From contig CAUWAG010000011.1 in assembly GCA_963556695.1 (NCBI GenBank), forward strand, positions 496,001 through 560,000: 64,000 bases of DNA, in the 5' to 3' direction. The notes beneath the pieces are model-generated. The model made no database searches. It saw nothing but the letters and a program-made list of their open reading frames with translations, and was not told the DNA's origin. The DNA is from Anthostomella pinea. Its lineage: Eukaryota; Ascomycota; Sordariomycetes; Xylariales; Xylariaceae. Made by a program: the position numbers and the translations under genes. Shown here one piece after another: positions 11,467-21,900 of the stretch. Numbering within the stretch: the first letter of the stretch is position 1; each line of letters opens with the position of its first letter.

Positions 11467-12597
11467 CTAGTGAGGGTGTGTAAGGCGGTGCTTGCGAATA
11501 AAACCTCCTACCGCTATAGCAACATCCCGAGCGCTTTCTTCAAACCCAATGATCTTAGCGGCCAGAAAGGTATCATGACACGCAGCATCTTCAAGGTGCG
11601 ACTCGATCACGTTTCCATCCACCCCCGCCATCTCTTCTACCCAATGAGTATCCGCGTCAAGAAACAACTCTGCTGAGCCCGTGTTTACGAAAATCGGCAC
11701 AGGAGTTGTAAACGGATTGCCTAGTGGCGTGATGTATGGGCGAGACGAGGCATCGGTCAAATTTGCCGAGTAAGCCCGCGCTCCCCAGCGCAAGAAAGAC
11801 GTCGGCAGGTAATCTGCGCCGCGATTCCGGTGATTCGCAGTATCGTAGTGGAGTGGTGCCACCCATGGCGAGAACAAAACCGCATATCCGGGGTTGGGGA
11901 CTCCGAGGCCGGCTCCGAAGTCTTGGATATACCGCAGTAAGGCGATCGTGAGATTGCCACCTGCGCTATCGCCCAAGATCACTATACGATGTCCAGGGAT
12001 CCTCATTTGATTGACGAGAAATAAATAAGCTGTGACAGCGTCCTGTAGTGCAGCCGGGAATGGATTGATTCCAGAGTAGCCGGACAGCCGGTATTGGAGA
12101 GAGAGAACGGTGTCGACACCCCCATGATCAAGCAAAAGATTTGCTGAAAACCCGCATGAGTCGGTTCTGCCGTCTCCCATGACAAAGGCGCCACCATGGA
12201 AGTAAAGGCCAACAACTTGCGAAGCCACGTTGGGGTCGGGTGCGTGTGGGAACCACGTCCCTCCTACAGGCTGAGGTTTGACCACTGACGCCAGCGGTCC
12301 CTCGTAGACATCTAGGGGCGATGGGTCGATGATTTGGAACCGGTTGCCTTCGTTTTTCTTCTTGAGAGACAGCGTTTCCGTGATGCCAAGATGAGACGTC
12401 ATGTCCAACATCGCATACATGACGCGTGTCATGAAGGACTGCTTCGTGGTCCATCTTTGATGGGGCCTGAACGGTCGAACCAGAGCAACAATAAGCCAGT
12501 AGGGTAGGCGAGCGACAACAGTTCCAATGTAGGTCAGTTGGAATAAAAGCCGGAGGGGCTGGTGGGACAGTAGTGGGTATTGGTTCTGGCTGGCCAT
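11467..12597 (-). CDS. Alpha/beta hydrolase fold-3 (HSL-like esterase/lipase)
   Basis: An uninterrupted 376-residue frame starting at the ATG at 12597 (MASQNQYPLL); the frame extends 25 codons upstream without an ATG. The oxyanion motif HGGAFVMGD is near residue 147 and the nucleophile elbow GDSAGGNL near 210. The catalytic Asp probably lies in the segment around ELFLDADTH, and the catalytic His in ACHDTFL near 350. A hydrophobic stretch near residues 15-40 may be a membrane anchor. The family hydrolyses carboxylic esters, often in lipid or secondary metabolism; the substrate cannot be told. A TATA-like box about 90 bp upstream supports the start. No intron is needed. Neighbours are transposon remains on both sides, yet the frame is intact, suggesting selection or recent arrival. 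Confidence 0.85.
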   Translation of the reverse strand: MASQNQYPLLSHQPLRLLFQLTYIGTVVARLPYWLIVALVRPFRPHQRWTTKQSFMTRVMYAMLDMTSHLGITETLSLKKKNEGNRFQIIDPSPLDVYEGPLASVVKPQPVGGTWFPHAPDPNVASQVVGLYFHGGAFVMGDGRTDSCGFSANLLLDHGGVDTVLSLQYRLSGYSGINPFPAALQDAVTAYLFLVNQMRIPGHRIVILGDSAGGNLTIALLRYIQDFGAGLGVPNPGYAVLFSPWVAPLHYDTANHRNRGADYLPTSFLRWGARAYSANLTDASSRPYITPLGNPFTTPVPIFVNTGSAELFLDADTHWVEEMAGVDGNVIESHLEDAACHDTFLAAKIIGFEESARDVAIAVGGFIRKHRLTHPH

Positions 12598-12687
12598 GGT
12601 GTTGAAAGGATCGCGTTGCGTCTTGGCTGGACTGTACCAGTACAAGTAGGGGAAGTTGGCAGAAGCAGTCAACGAGACGCAGGGACT

Positions 12688-12694
12688 TATATAT
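12688..12694 (-). promoter_or_regulatory. TATA-like box of the hydrolase gene
   Basis: An alternating TATATAT run lies about 90 bp upstream of the hydrolase ATG. It is near-palindromic and so readable on either strand; position relative to the gene is the only support. Confidence 0.4.
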
Positions 12695-12697
12695 GTG

Positions 12698-13673
12698 TAG
12701 ATGGATTACGCGGCCGTACTACGGAAGTGATTACAAGCCAATAGATAACCATTCGGAGCAGGAAAGTAACATCCAGCTTCTGATTCTGTCTCAATGTGTG
12801 CGGTTAAGGGTGCTTTCGTGTGGGGAAATCGTGCAGAATGGAGACCGGCAGAGACTCTGCCGAAGTCAGGATCATAGATAGGCTCGCCTGGGGGCAACGT
12901 TTCATAAATCAGGACTATGCTATGCTATGCACAGGATAACCTGCAGCTCCAAATCTTCTAGGCCAAGCCAGGATGCACATTCATTAAGCTACGTAGAAGA
13001 CTAAAGGTGCCCGTAGCTTCAATCCAGTTCTTATGCTTTATTGTTTCTAATAGCCTATTTGCTGGTTTGTGCAGTAGACCCAACGCGTCCAGTCACAAGC
13101 CATGAGGGACCATTGACCTATAGGTGCGAATGCAGCGGGGTAGACGTCTCGGGTGCGTCTTCGGGACGACCGTTGGACCAATGTCTGGGCAAGACTTGAC
13201 CCGACAGAACGGGACGGTCCGACACTATTTTGTGCCTGTCTCATCAGGCTAGAAAATACCTACCACCTGAGAATGAGGCTGTAATTACCGTTGTCGCGTA
13301 AAAAAGGCAAGAGGCGGCTGAGAATAATTCGTTATCGATGTTTATAATCGATGACATGTGGCCAACACTGACGTGGCATACAGGATGACCACATCTGCAG
13401 GCTAAAAGTCATGCTCTCCTGACTTGGGATTTGAAGTGTTGGTCTGGGCAACCATATGACTAACTTACACGACGGTTCTAGTTCAATGCGCAGCAGCTTC
13501 TCAGCCCGACCTGAGACCCAATGAATGCGTTGGATTTCAAAGTTGTTAGAAAGCCCAAGCCGCGGTGACGTGCTAGTTAAGACGAACCAAATCCGTGCAT
13601 GCATCATGTATGACTCCAACTGTACCACGGCCGTGGCTGACAGGTCATCATTGGAAGTACACATGCCTCGTGG
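12698..13673. other. Intergenic, nothing recognised
   Basis: Only short frames. A minus-strand frame at 13332-13751 overlaps repeat X and has no recognisable motif. No TIRs or RNA gene were seen. Confidence 0.4.
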
Positions 13674-13805
13674 GATGGCGCGTCTTCGATGCCGTCTAGC
13701 GGCCACGAAGGATTCGTCTGGAGGCGGTGACGTGGTGTGATACACATGCATGGGATAAAGTGAAGCTGGCTATGAGTGACTCGCGACCAACCACTCATTA
13801 CGTAC
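13674..13805 (+). repeat. Dispersed repeat X, copy 1
   Basis: About 130 bp matching 27574-27702 in the same orientation, starting GATGGCGCGTCTTCGATG and including a near-identical core that ends in CATGGGATAAAGTGA. Gaps and transitions separate the copies. The family is not classified; no terminal repeats were found. Confidence 0.65.
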
Positions 13806-13879
13806 GTATCAGGAGCGGATACTTTGATAGCGACCTCACGTGTTGCTTTGAAGGCCCGCTTCGACAGGCAACAGGTCGA

Positions 13880-14166
13880 ATTGATTGATTGATTGTATTT
13901 AACGTGGGGGATCGCTCCTCAATAGTGCGAACCACGCCTCCCAGAGCCTCTGCATCGCAGGGTTGTGGAGGTATCAAGAAAATAAGTACAGTCAGTCCCG
14001 CTCACGAGCCCATCCCCGTTGTTGTGGCGGTATGACTTTGGATCATCCATCTGGTCCTTCAAGAACAGTTATCTATCGGGGGCAGATTGATGAAAAGAAC
14101 TTGCTCTTCTCAACGAATCTTGCCCATTCCGCACTCCTCTCCCCCAAGTATTGTAAACAAGCTGCC
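13880..14166 (-). mobile_element. 5'-truncated LINE fragment (copy 4)
   Basis: The 3' end of the LINE family on the minus strand: a (GATT)n tract on the plus strand, then the conserved tail, then the last codons of ORF2. Homology stops abruptly at 14166. No clear target-site duplication was found. Confidence 0.8.
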
Positions 14167-14470
14167 AAAAACCCAGTAGACTTATATATAAGTAAAAATA
14201 AAAACGAAACGTAATTAAACAAACAACCTAACGTAATATTAGTAATAAAATACAAAAGACCATTATAGTAATACTAAAGTCTATTTTCACGGCTATAAAG
14301 ATCTAAGTTAATAATAAAAAACAATATGATATATCACTCAAATCAATAAAGGAAAGACCCATTTCTTACCGAGATAATAGTAATTACGTATAATATAATC
14401 AGTTATCAAGCAGGGTGGTGATTATAGTTTATAGTTAATTGATACTTTATATTTACTAATTAACTATTAT
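14167..14470. other. AT-rich stretch without a gene
   Basis: Strongly A/T-rich, with no open frames worth noting. The composition changes abruptly at both edges, at a LINE 5' truncation and at an LTR start. Confidence 0.5.
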
Positions 14471-14945
14471 TGTTGGATCCATGTGATTCCACAGTCAAAC
14501 CATCCATACAGAACCCACATGTATGATTAGATAAGAGATTAGATACCGGATTGTGAGGTCACTTAGCCAGACCTTTCGGTCTAGCTAGACTTCCCAATCC
14601 AACCATCAGCAACATCATGACCATGACCCAATACTCGAGTATTATGATTGATCGTTCAAGCCTGTTCCCACACTGATCAGTGTTATCTCCTAAGGCAACA
14701 CAGATGAACAAGGAAAAGAAGAGACCTTATTGTATCAACGTTCCTCCGTGAGGCGACTCGGGATACAACCAAAGATCTGGATCTTCTGGCGCAAATGTTC
14801 CTCCGTGAGGCGACTCGAGGCCCAGCACGAGATCCGAGGTTTTGCACTGCAAACGTTCCTCCGTGAGGCGACTCGAGGCAGTAGATCACGCTGCAATCAC
14901 AGCAATATTCACATCCCGCGCGGCAGCACAGACTGTTGACATAAC
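14471..14945 (+). mobile_element. LTR family A remnant: one LTR plus leader
   Basis: A 202-bp LTR (14471-14672, TGTTGGATCC start, CCCACA end) is followed by the internal leader found also at 57932-58205 and, inverted, at 45.9-46.1 kb. The leader holds three copies of a motif reading GTTCCTCCGTGAGGCGACTC at 14737-14760, about 14796-14820 and about 14853-14880, spaced 57-60 bp. Homology ends near 14945 where a minisatellite begins. No coding part remains. Confidence 0.75.
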
Positions 14946-15140
14946 CATCCGGCACACGCCCATCCGACATTCGTCCATCCCACACGCGTCCATCCCACAC
15001 GCCCATCCCCCATCCGACATTCGTCAACCCAACACGCCCATCTGACATTCGTCAATCCGACGCGACCATCCGACACGCGTCCATCCGACACGCCCATCTG
15101 ACATTCGTCAATCCGACACGCCCATCCGACACGCACACAC
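14945..15140 (+). repeat. Minisatellite with CCATCCGACACG-like units
   Basis: At least thirteen imperfect units of 12-16 bp alternate between CCATCCGACACG and CCATCCGACATTCGT forms. They make an irregular higher-order repeat of roughly 28 bp. It starts exactly where the leader homology of LTR family A ends. Confidence 0.8.
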
Positions 15141-16207
15141 AAACAACGCGTTCCCCTAGCCCGCACGGGGTCAAAAAGAGAATCCATAAAGGACATAACA
15201 GAGGAACCGTACTTCTCCCAGCCATTTCCGCCTAAGGTGTTGTTGCATGACAACTCCCGAAGCAGACGTAGGTATCTGTCCAGTATTGAAGCAGTCCCTC
15301 ACGTAGCCACTCCAACTCGTGGTTAGATTTTCTCCACGGGTCTTTTCATACTTTGACGTTTCAACTTGCTTCAATTAGGATCGGTGCTCATTGAACAAAG
15401 GGGTTTCATAAGAAGCGGCACCACTGACAGGGGTCTACTCATAACGTTCAAAAAGTGTTCCATTGCGATAGGGAGGGGTCCCAGCGGAAAGCTGTGAGCA
15501 GCCCCCTGTCGTCGGTGGTAGATGAGTGTACCACGAGTCTCGGATCAGAGAAGCGAGCTTGAGATTCAGACGAAAGTTCATCCATAACCCAGCTGGGAAG
15601 CAGGTTCCAATTGCAGCTTGTTTGAGGATCGACTCGGCCTCACTGTGCGCGCTTCATTTCAGCCAACGGTGGTTCGACCGAGAACCGATTTGGTATCATT
15701 TGCTTATGGTGGCCGGAGCATGAACCGCCCCTGGAATGATTTGGGATCCATGCCTGCCCGGTTTTTTTATGCAGCGGGCGACCACCGTAAATAGACAATA
15801 TATGTACACCGTAAAATAGGATTGATGGAAGCCTCCAGCAGGCATTAGTACCGGATTGACCGCGTGTTCCTTATAACGGAGTAATCCCAAAGGGATGACA
15901 TGGGCGTATGATCCTCTGGCCAAGATCGGGGTTCAATTGGGATATGGATTCGTTGTTGCCCCCTAGGAGCCAAAGTTTCGAATCCTATTCGCGTGTAGTC
16001 TTGCAGGCGTGGGCCACGGGGTCTCCGCGATAACCAGCATGCTGTGAGTTTGCAGGAACTGGGCTTACTTGTCATCTACAACCCCTTATAGGTATGTATG
16101 TTTGCCCTGTCACGTACTTTGCACTGTACATGGGCTCCGAGCAGGGCTGTCTGAAAAGGTATCTTGGTGGATGCTTCCTGAAACCAGGTATGCCGTCAAA
16201 AACTGTA
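15141..16207. other. Intergenic, nothing recognised
   Basis: Short frames only, with no known motif and no RNA gene. It separates the minisatellite from a MITE. Confidence 0.4.
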
Positions 16208-16440
16208 GAGGTGTCCAGGATGGTAAACAGTAGCGCGCCCCATACCCCTAGTTCTATATATATATATATAGTTATGAACATACTTCATATATAACAAGAT
16301 ATATATATGCTCATAAATTTATGTCATTGCTATTGCTACTTACTAGCATTTCTTCGGGTTGATACATTTATAGTAATATAGGCTTATATTTATACATCTA
16401 GATAACTAGGGTAATGGAGGTTTACCATCCTGGACACCTG
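16208..16440. mobile_element. MITE with TA target-site duplication
   Basis: A 233-bp unit with inverted termini that share AGGTGTCCAGGATGGTAAAC; over the terminal 21 bp they differ at one position. It is flanked by TA (16206-16207 and 16441-16442). Imperfect inverted similarity continues inward to CCTAGTT. The AT-rich middle holds an alternating TA tract and no ORF. TA duplication suggests mobilisation by a Tc1/mariner or pogo-type transposase, but the termini match neither pogo element in this window. Confidence 0.75.
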
Positions 16441-16481
16441 TACCCGGCAGAGGTAGGAAACCTTTGCCTATACCCAGTATA

Positions 16482-16563
16482 TTCTATTCCTGTCAGGCAG
16501 TGGAACCCGTCTGTCACATTATGTTCTATTCGTGTCAAGTAGTGGAACCCGTCTGGCACACTG
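16482..16563 (+). repeat. 42-bp direct tandem duplication upstream of carboxypeptidase gene
   Basis: Two adjacent copies (16482-16523 and 16524-16563) start TTCTATTC and share AGTGGAACCCGTCTG, with a few substitutions. They lie 170-250 bp before the carboxypeptidase ATG, so they could sit in the promoter. Confidence 0.7.
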
Positions 16564-16733
16564 CCGAGGTACTGGAGAAAAGCATGAGCAGTAGGTGGCG
16601 ACGTTCGTTGGCATCAGAGGGACCCGTGTGTGTCTGACCAAGCGTACAAGTACAGTTGCAAAATCTGCCTTACCAGAAGAGCGTGGCCCTTAACAACTCA
16701 CAACTCTTGTTTATCATCTCTCATGTGCCGGCA

Positions 16734-18477
16734 ATGATTCGTGTATCGATTATTGCTTGTCTGCTTGCGGGCGCGCTGCCGGTCCTAGCAGCGACTCTCC
16801 CCAGCTTCCTCCACGCCCGAGATGGCAGCTTCAAGGAGCCCCTAGGTCTTTGCGAAACAGACCAACATGTGCAGCAATACTCGGGCTATATCAAGGTAGA
16901 GGATGATATTGAGTTGTTCTTCTGGTACGTATCTGCTCAAGACCCAAGCCCTACACCTTGACACCACCACACATGCATTGCCTCATAATCTTGACTCGTC
17001 CAGCGTGTCGTCCCTTTTGCGAATTCGTCTAATGCGCGCGGCCATGGTGTTAAGAGACTCATTGGTTCCAATCGAAGCTAACACACGCACCCTTCAAGGT
17101 TCTTTGCAGCTCGCACAGATCCAGACAAGAAGCCACTCGTGGCAGAATTCGGTGGAGGTCCGGGCGGTGCCAGTACCAGATTAGCCGAGTCGAACGGGCC
17201 TTGTGTGTTTAAAGGCGTGGAAGGTGATGCCCCTGGACACAACGACCTCAGCTTCACAACAGTCGCGAACATGATTTATATAGATCAACCGGTCGGTGTT
17301 GGGTTTTCAAAGGGTAGTGACGATAAGGTCCGGCAGATGGATTCTACTAACAAGGCAGCTCCCCTGGTTTGGAAGTTCTTCCAAGAACTTTACAAACACA
17401 ATGAGTTCACCAAGTTTCAAGGTCGCGACACAGGAATATTCACCATGTCGTATGGAGGGATTTATGGACCCGCCTTTGCAAAGTACATACTGGAACAGAA
17501 CGCGATCGACAATGGCGTGCCTATCAACCTCCGATGGCTCTGCATTGATAGTGGTATGATGGATCTTAGTATCGCATCGAGCTCCACGATCGATTACGCC
17601 TATGAGAATCCATACACAAAGCTGCTTACGAAACAGAAAGATTACGCCGCTTTGCAGGATAAATTCACCGAGAATTATGCACCACTGTTCGAAACGTGTA
17701 AGAAAACCGACAAAGATGATGACTGCAAAGCTGCTGCCGAGAAAAGCAAGGAGTTAACTGAAGGCGGCGCACTCAGAGAGATGGGTATGAATTTCGACGT
17801 CAGATATGTGACAAAGCCTGTGCCTCTGGATGAAGACTACATAACGGATCCGACGTCCATCTGGCTCTCTCGGGAGGAAATTAGCAAGAGGTTAGGTGCC
17901 AAGCAGGAGTACAATGGGTTCAGCAACCAGATCCTGGAGCAATTCTACGAAACAGGGGATCGTACGTACCACCGCCTGTTCTTTTGAGCTCACGAATATG
18001 CCTCGACCGATCGCTAACGACCCCAAGCCGCACGCTCGGCATTGCCCAATCTTAGTCAAGTTGCAAAGGCCGGTGTTTCCATCTTATTCACGGCCGGCGA
18101 CAGGGAGTAAGTCGTACAAGCTTGCAAGTCAACGCCCTTATGCTGACAAGTTTCTCCTAGTTACATCTGCAACCATAAAGGTGTACAGAAGTCAGCCGAG
18201 AGCATCGATTTTGACGGCCGTGATAACTTTGCACAAAAGGAGTTGTTACCGTGGACGGTCGGCGGCGCGTACTACGGGGATTATAAGACAGAAGGCCGTA
18301 TTTCATACCTGAAGGTGGATTTTGCAGGACACTGCACACCATATTATCGTAAGCCACCCACCCTATACCCAGGCAGTAATTTCGCACTGGTGCTGACCTG
18401 CAATAGGGCCTACGATTGCACTAGCGTTTTTCCGGCAATTTTTGGCAAACGGCTACTTAGTCTCTGAGGAGAGCTGA
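16734..18477 (+). CDS. Serine carboxypeptidase-like protein (peptidase S10), five exons
   Basis: Exons 16734-16924, 17099-17961, 18028-18106, 18161-18348 and 18407-18477 join in frame to 463 residues. Introns have GTACGT, GTACGT, GTAAGT and GTAAGC donors and AG acceptors. The start is chosen for its signal peptide MIRVSIIACLLAGALPVLA, so the protein should enter the secretory pathway or vacuole. S10 marks are FGGGPGGAST near 77 (consensus NGGPGCSS), IYIDQPVGVGFS near 115, the nucleophile in FTMSYGGIYGP near 168, Asp in FTAGDRDYICN spanning exons 3 and 4, and His in DFAGHCTPYY at the end of exon 4. The full Ser-Asp-His triad is therefore present, but the oxyanion motif is unusual. The family removes C-terminal residues from peptides. 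A Copia element begins 21 bp after the stop, so the native 3' end is displaced. Confidence 0.85.
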
Positions 18478-18498
18478 TACATTCTGCCGGTAACTTTT

Positions 18499-18696
18499 TG
18501 TTGGATTCTGGGCTACGTTAGCCCATCCATAGTCATCCTTCAGGATCACCATCCCCATTTGTGACTCTGTCACATACGTGGCCAATATAAGGCCACGTAT
18601 CCTTTCCTTTAGTATCTTGGATATATATAGGGCCATTCTGGCCGCTCCAGAGTAGCTGGAATTCCTCTCCTTAATAGAACACTTTGAAATCTAACA
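18499..18696 (+). repeat. 5' LTR of Copia element
   Basis: 198 bp from TGTTGGATTC to CTAACA, with a TATATATA-like motif and a palindromic ACGTGGCCAATATAAGGCCA stretch. It ends just before the putative primer-binding site. Confidence 0.95.
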
Positions 18697-18943
18697 TGGT
18701 AGCATCTCTGATCGATCACGACCTCCAGCAGCCCTTACCTTTTAAGCTTTTTCTACTGGTCTGATTTATTCTGATCACCCTCTTTCTGCTTGCGCGCCTC
18801 CAGGACTAGTTACCCTTGTTGCCACAAGCCTTCAAGTGTTTTTCTGTCGTAACTGTTCTTTTTATACAGAAAGAGGTCGCTCCTTGGCTTATATTTTGCC
18901 TTATTTGTAGGCTAGTCTTACAACGTATTATCCTTCTTACATT

Positions 18944-21900
18944 ATGTCCGAATCCACCCCAGAGACGGCCCTCGCCTTTACATCCACCTCTATCCCTCGC
19001 CTCTAAGACCATCAGAAGCTCGTCGGCGAGGAGAACTGGGAGGTCTGGGCCCAAACGATGGAGCATTTGCTCACTACTCTCGGGCTCTGGTCTCTTATCC
19101 TTGAAGCCATCAAGGCGGACGAGAAGAAACCATATAAGGCCACAACTGGAGCTGTCGACGCCCCAGCCACACCTTCCGCGGGAGCCTCTTCCAAGCCCCC
19201 TGAATTGGATGCTAGTCTGAGCATCAAGAGGTCAAAATTATACCTCGCTATCACCCAGAACATCAAGTCTGACCCTGATTCTCGTATCACGGGTTTATTT
19301 GACCCTGGTCAGATCTGGATAGCCTTGCGACAGGCATATTCAGGCACGAGAATTGACACAGTTTCATCCGTTATAGATGAACTGGCTGCCATTCGATTCC
19401 CTGACCATGGAGACAAGTTTGTGGGCAACTACCGCAGACTAATGGACAAGGTCCTGCGGCAAAATATCACATATCCTCCGAATATTCGCATTGCCAATTT
19501 CCTGGCTGCTATTCGGACGGCTTTTCCAACCCTTCACCGCGAAATCTCGAAAGATTATAACCGTGGAATCTTCCCTACGACCGAGAATCTCTTGTACCGG
19601 CTCCAGGAGGAGATACAGATTCGCAAGGCTCAAGATGAGACCTTTGCCACCAACTTTGGCAAGCCTGCTACGCCTAGTAAAGGCAAGAGCAAGTGGAAGA
19701 ACAAGGGGAAAGGCAGTAATCGCCTATCTCTTGATGGCCCCAGAACCCTTGGAGTCAACCAGGGCTCTTCTAACAGTAATACCACGGATCCTATCTGGTG
19801 CTATGAGTGCGGAGAGCTTGACAAGAAGAAGGGCCACCTTGGATGCAACAAACGCATCCTCAGCCAGATCATCCAGGCCTCTGAGAAGGCTAGGAAAGAT
19901 GGAAGGCCTTCAAGCAGCGCTCCCACTCACCAGAGTGGACGCACTGGCGCTTCTGACGCCGCTCAATGGTGCAATTATGCCGATAAAGCCATCTCCAGTC
20001 AATCTGTCCTCACTCAAGGACCACATAGCGCCAACCAGGGAGCGAGTACCAATCTGATCGACATCGTTCATGCCACGACAAGCACAGACTCATGGCTGTT
20101 TGACACAGGCTCTACCGTTCCTATTTGCAATAGCAAGAAGTGGTTTACTCGCCTTCGAATGGACCCTGACCTGGTCCCCTTTAACACTGGAGGAGGCCCT
20201 GTTACTCCTCAAGGTATTGGCGACGTGGAGATACCATTCATTACCTCCAACGGTGATACCGTCACTCGGACAATCTCTGGAGTACTATTTGTGCCTTCCT
20301 TTCCAATCAACATTCTCTCGGGAGACCAGATGTATCGCCAAGGATGGTATTTGATGATCCGCGATCTGTTTGACCCCCATGGTACATGGGTGGCATCATT
20401 CCACCAGGGAATGTACGTTCAGACAGAGATCCCTAGTGTCCAGAAGGACGTATACGGGATCAATCAAGCCCCGGACGTGTTCACCAATATGGTATCCGAG
20501 GATTCTTCCCAGGAACTGACCTCTCAAGCCAAATCTGTGGCGCTGAGACTACTCCACCGCTGGCATACAAGACTTGGCCACCGATCTATTGGTGACCTGA
20601 TCAAGACAGCCAGTATCACCAAAGGGATTGAATTGCCGCCGAATGTACAAGAGCTGGCAAAAGAATTCACCTGTCTGGAATGTCTGGAGTCCAATCTACG
20701 TCGCCTAGTCTCTCGAGTTGAGCAGGAACATCCAGATCATGCTTTAGACCTGGTCCATATGGATACAGCCAAGCACTCTGTCCAAGGCTATGATGGTTCT
20801 CTCTATGCCACCGTATTTGTGGATGGCAAGTCTCGTTTGAGGGAGTACTGCCCTCACAAGAAGAAAGGGGAAGCTTCCGACCAAGCCATTCGCTACTGTG
20901 AATACGCTCACACCCAGTACGGGCGTTATCCAAAGCGATTCCGAATGGATGGTGGTTCTGAATACGCGAGATTCAAGCAATGGGGAGCTGAACGTGGTAT
21001 CCTGTTCGAAGTCAGCGCTCCATACACTCCCGAGCAGAACGGAGTGGCTGAGAGATCCTTTGGCGTTATACACGCTCTCATTCGCAGTATTATGAAGGAT
21101 TCCGGGCTACCTGAAGCCCTTTGGCCGGTTGTTGGACCTGCCGTATGTGATAGGCTCAATGTGAGCTATACATCTTTCCTCCAGGGCGTTAAGAAGACTC
21201 CCTTTGAAGTTTTCTTTGACGATCTGAACCCTGGAAAGGATAACAAGCCTGATTTGACGAATTTACTGTCAATTGGGCAGGCCGCTGTGGTCCATTTGCC
21301 GCAGCAGCGCCGCCCTAAGGGAGACAAGACCACTCCACACGCAAGGAGAGGTCGTATTCTTCGTTCCCTTGGTTCCAACCAGTACCAGGTGTATCTTACA
21401 CACCTGAGAAAGGTTGTAGTTACTGCCCATCTTGAGATTTTGGATGGGTATGTACTTTCAAGGGATTTGATCCACATCTTTCCAAACTTCCGTGGTACAC
21501 TCGATGACTATGAGACAACCAGACCTGATGCTGAAGATCTGCCAGCGCCGTCTTCACCAGAGGGCGCTCACGATCCTCAGCATATATATATCGAGTCAGA
21601 TAACGGAAGGGATGGTAGAGATGATTCACCCCAACCAGTTGTCACGTTAGGGACCCCTCTTGGGTCCCCTGACGCTTCTGATAATGATGATGGTCATCAT
21701 TCTGACTCTGGATATAGCAACCCTGAGCCTAGTACTGCTCTAGCTGACTCGATTCTTCTATCATCTGAACCACCTCGTCAAGAAGTAGCCCCAACGGCTG
21801 CTCCGAGGTCAAGAATCCAATCAGGGCTCAACCCAGAGAATGTACTCTCCGGAGGGCGCACTCGGAGGACTCACAACCACTACGTGGCCGAGTCTTCCAC

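Noticed and set aside
14947..15133. CRISPR-like array.
   Set aside because: Units are contiguous and variable with no unique spacers, and the organism is a fungus; it is a minisatellite.
18499..18503. Copia LTR as the same family as LTR family A, because both start TGTTGGAT.
   Set aside because: After the first bases the sequences differ, lengths are 198 and 204 bp, and the gag proteins are unrelated; both simply share the common TG...CA ends.
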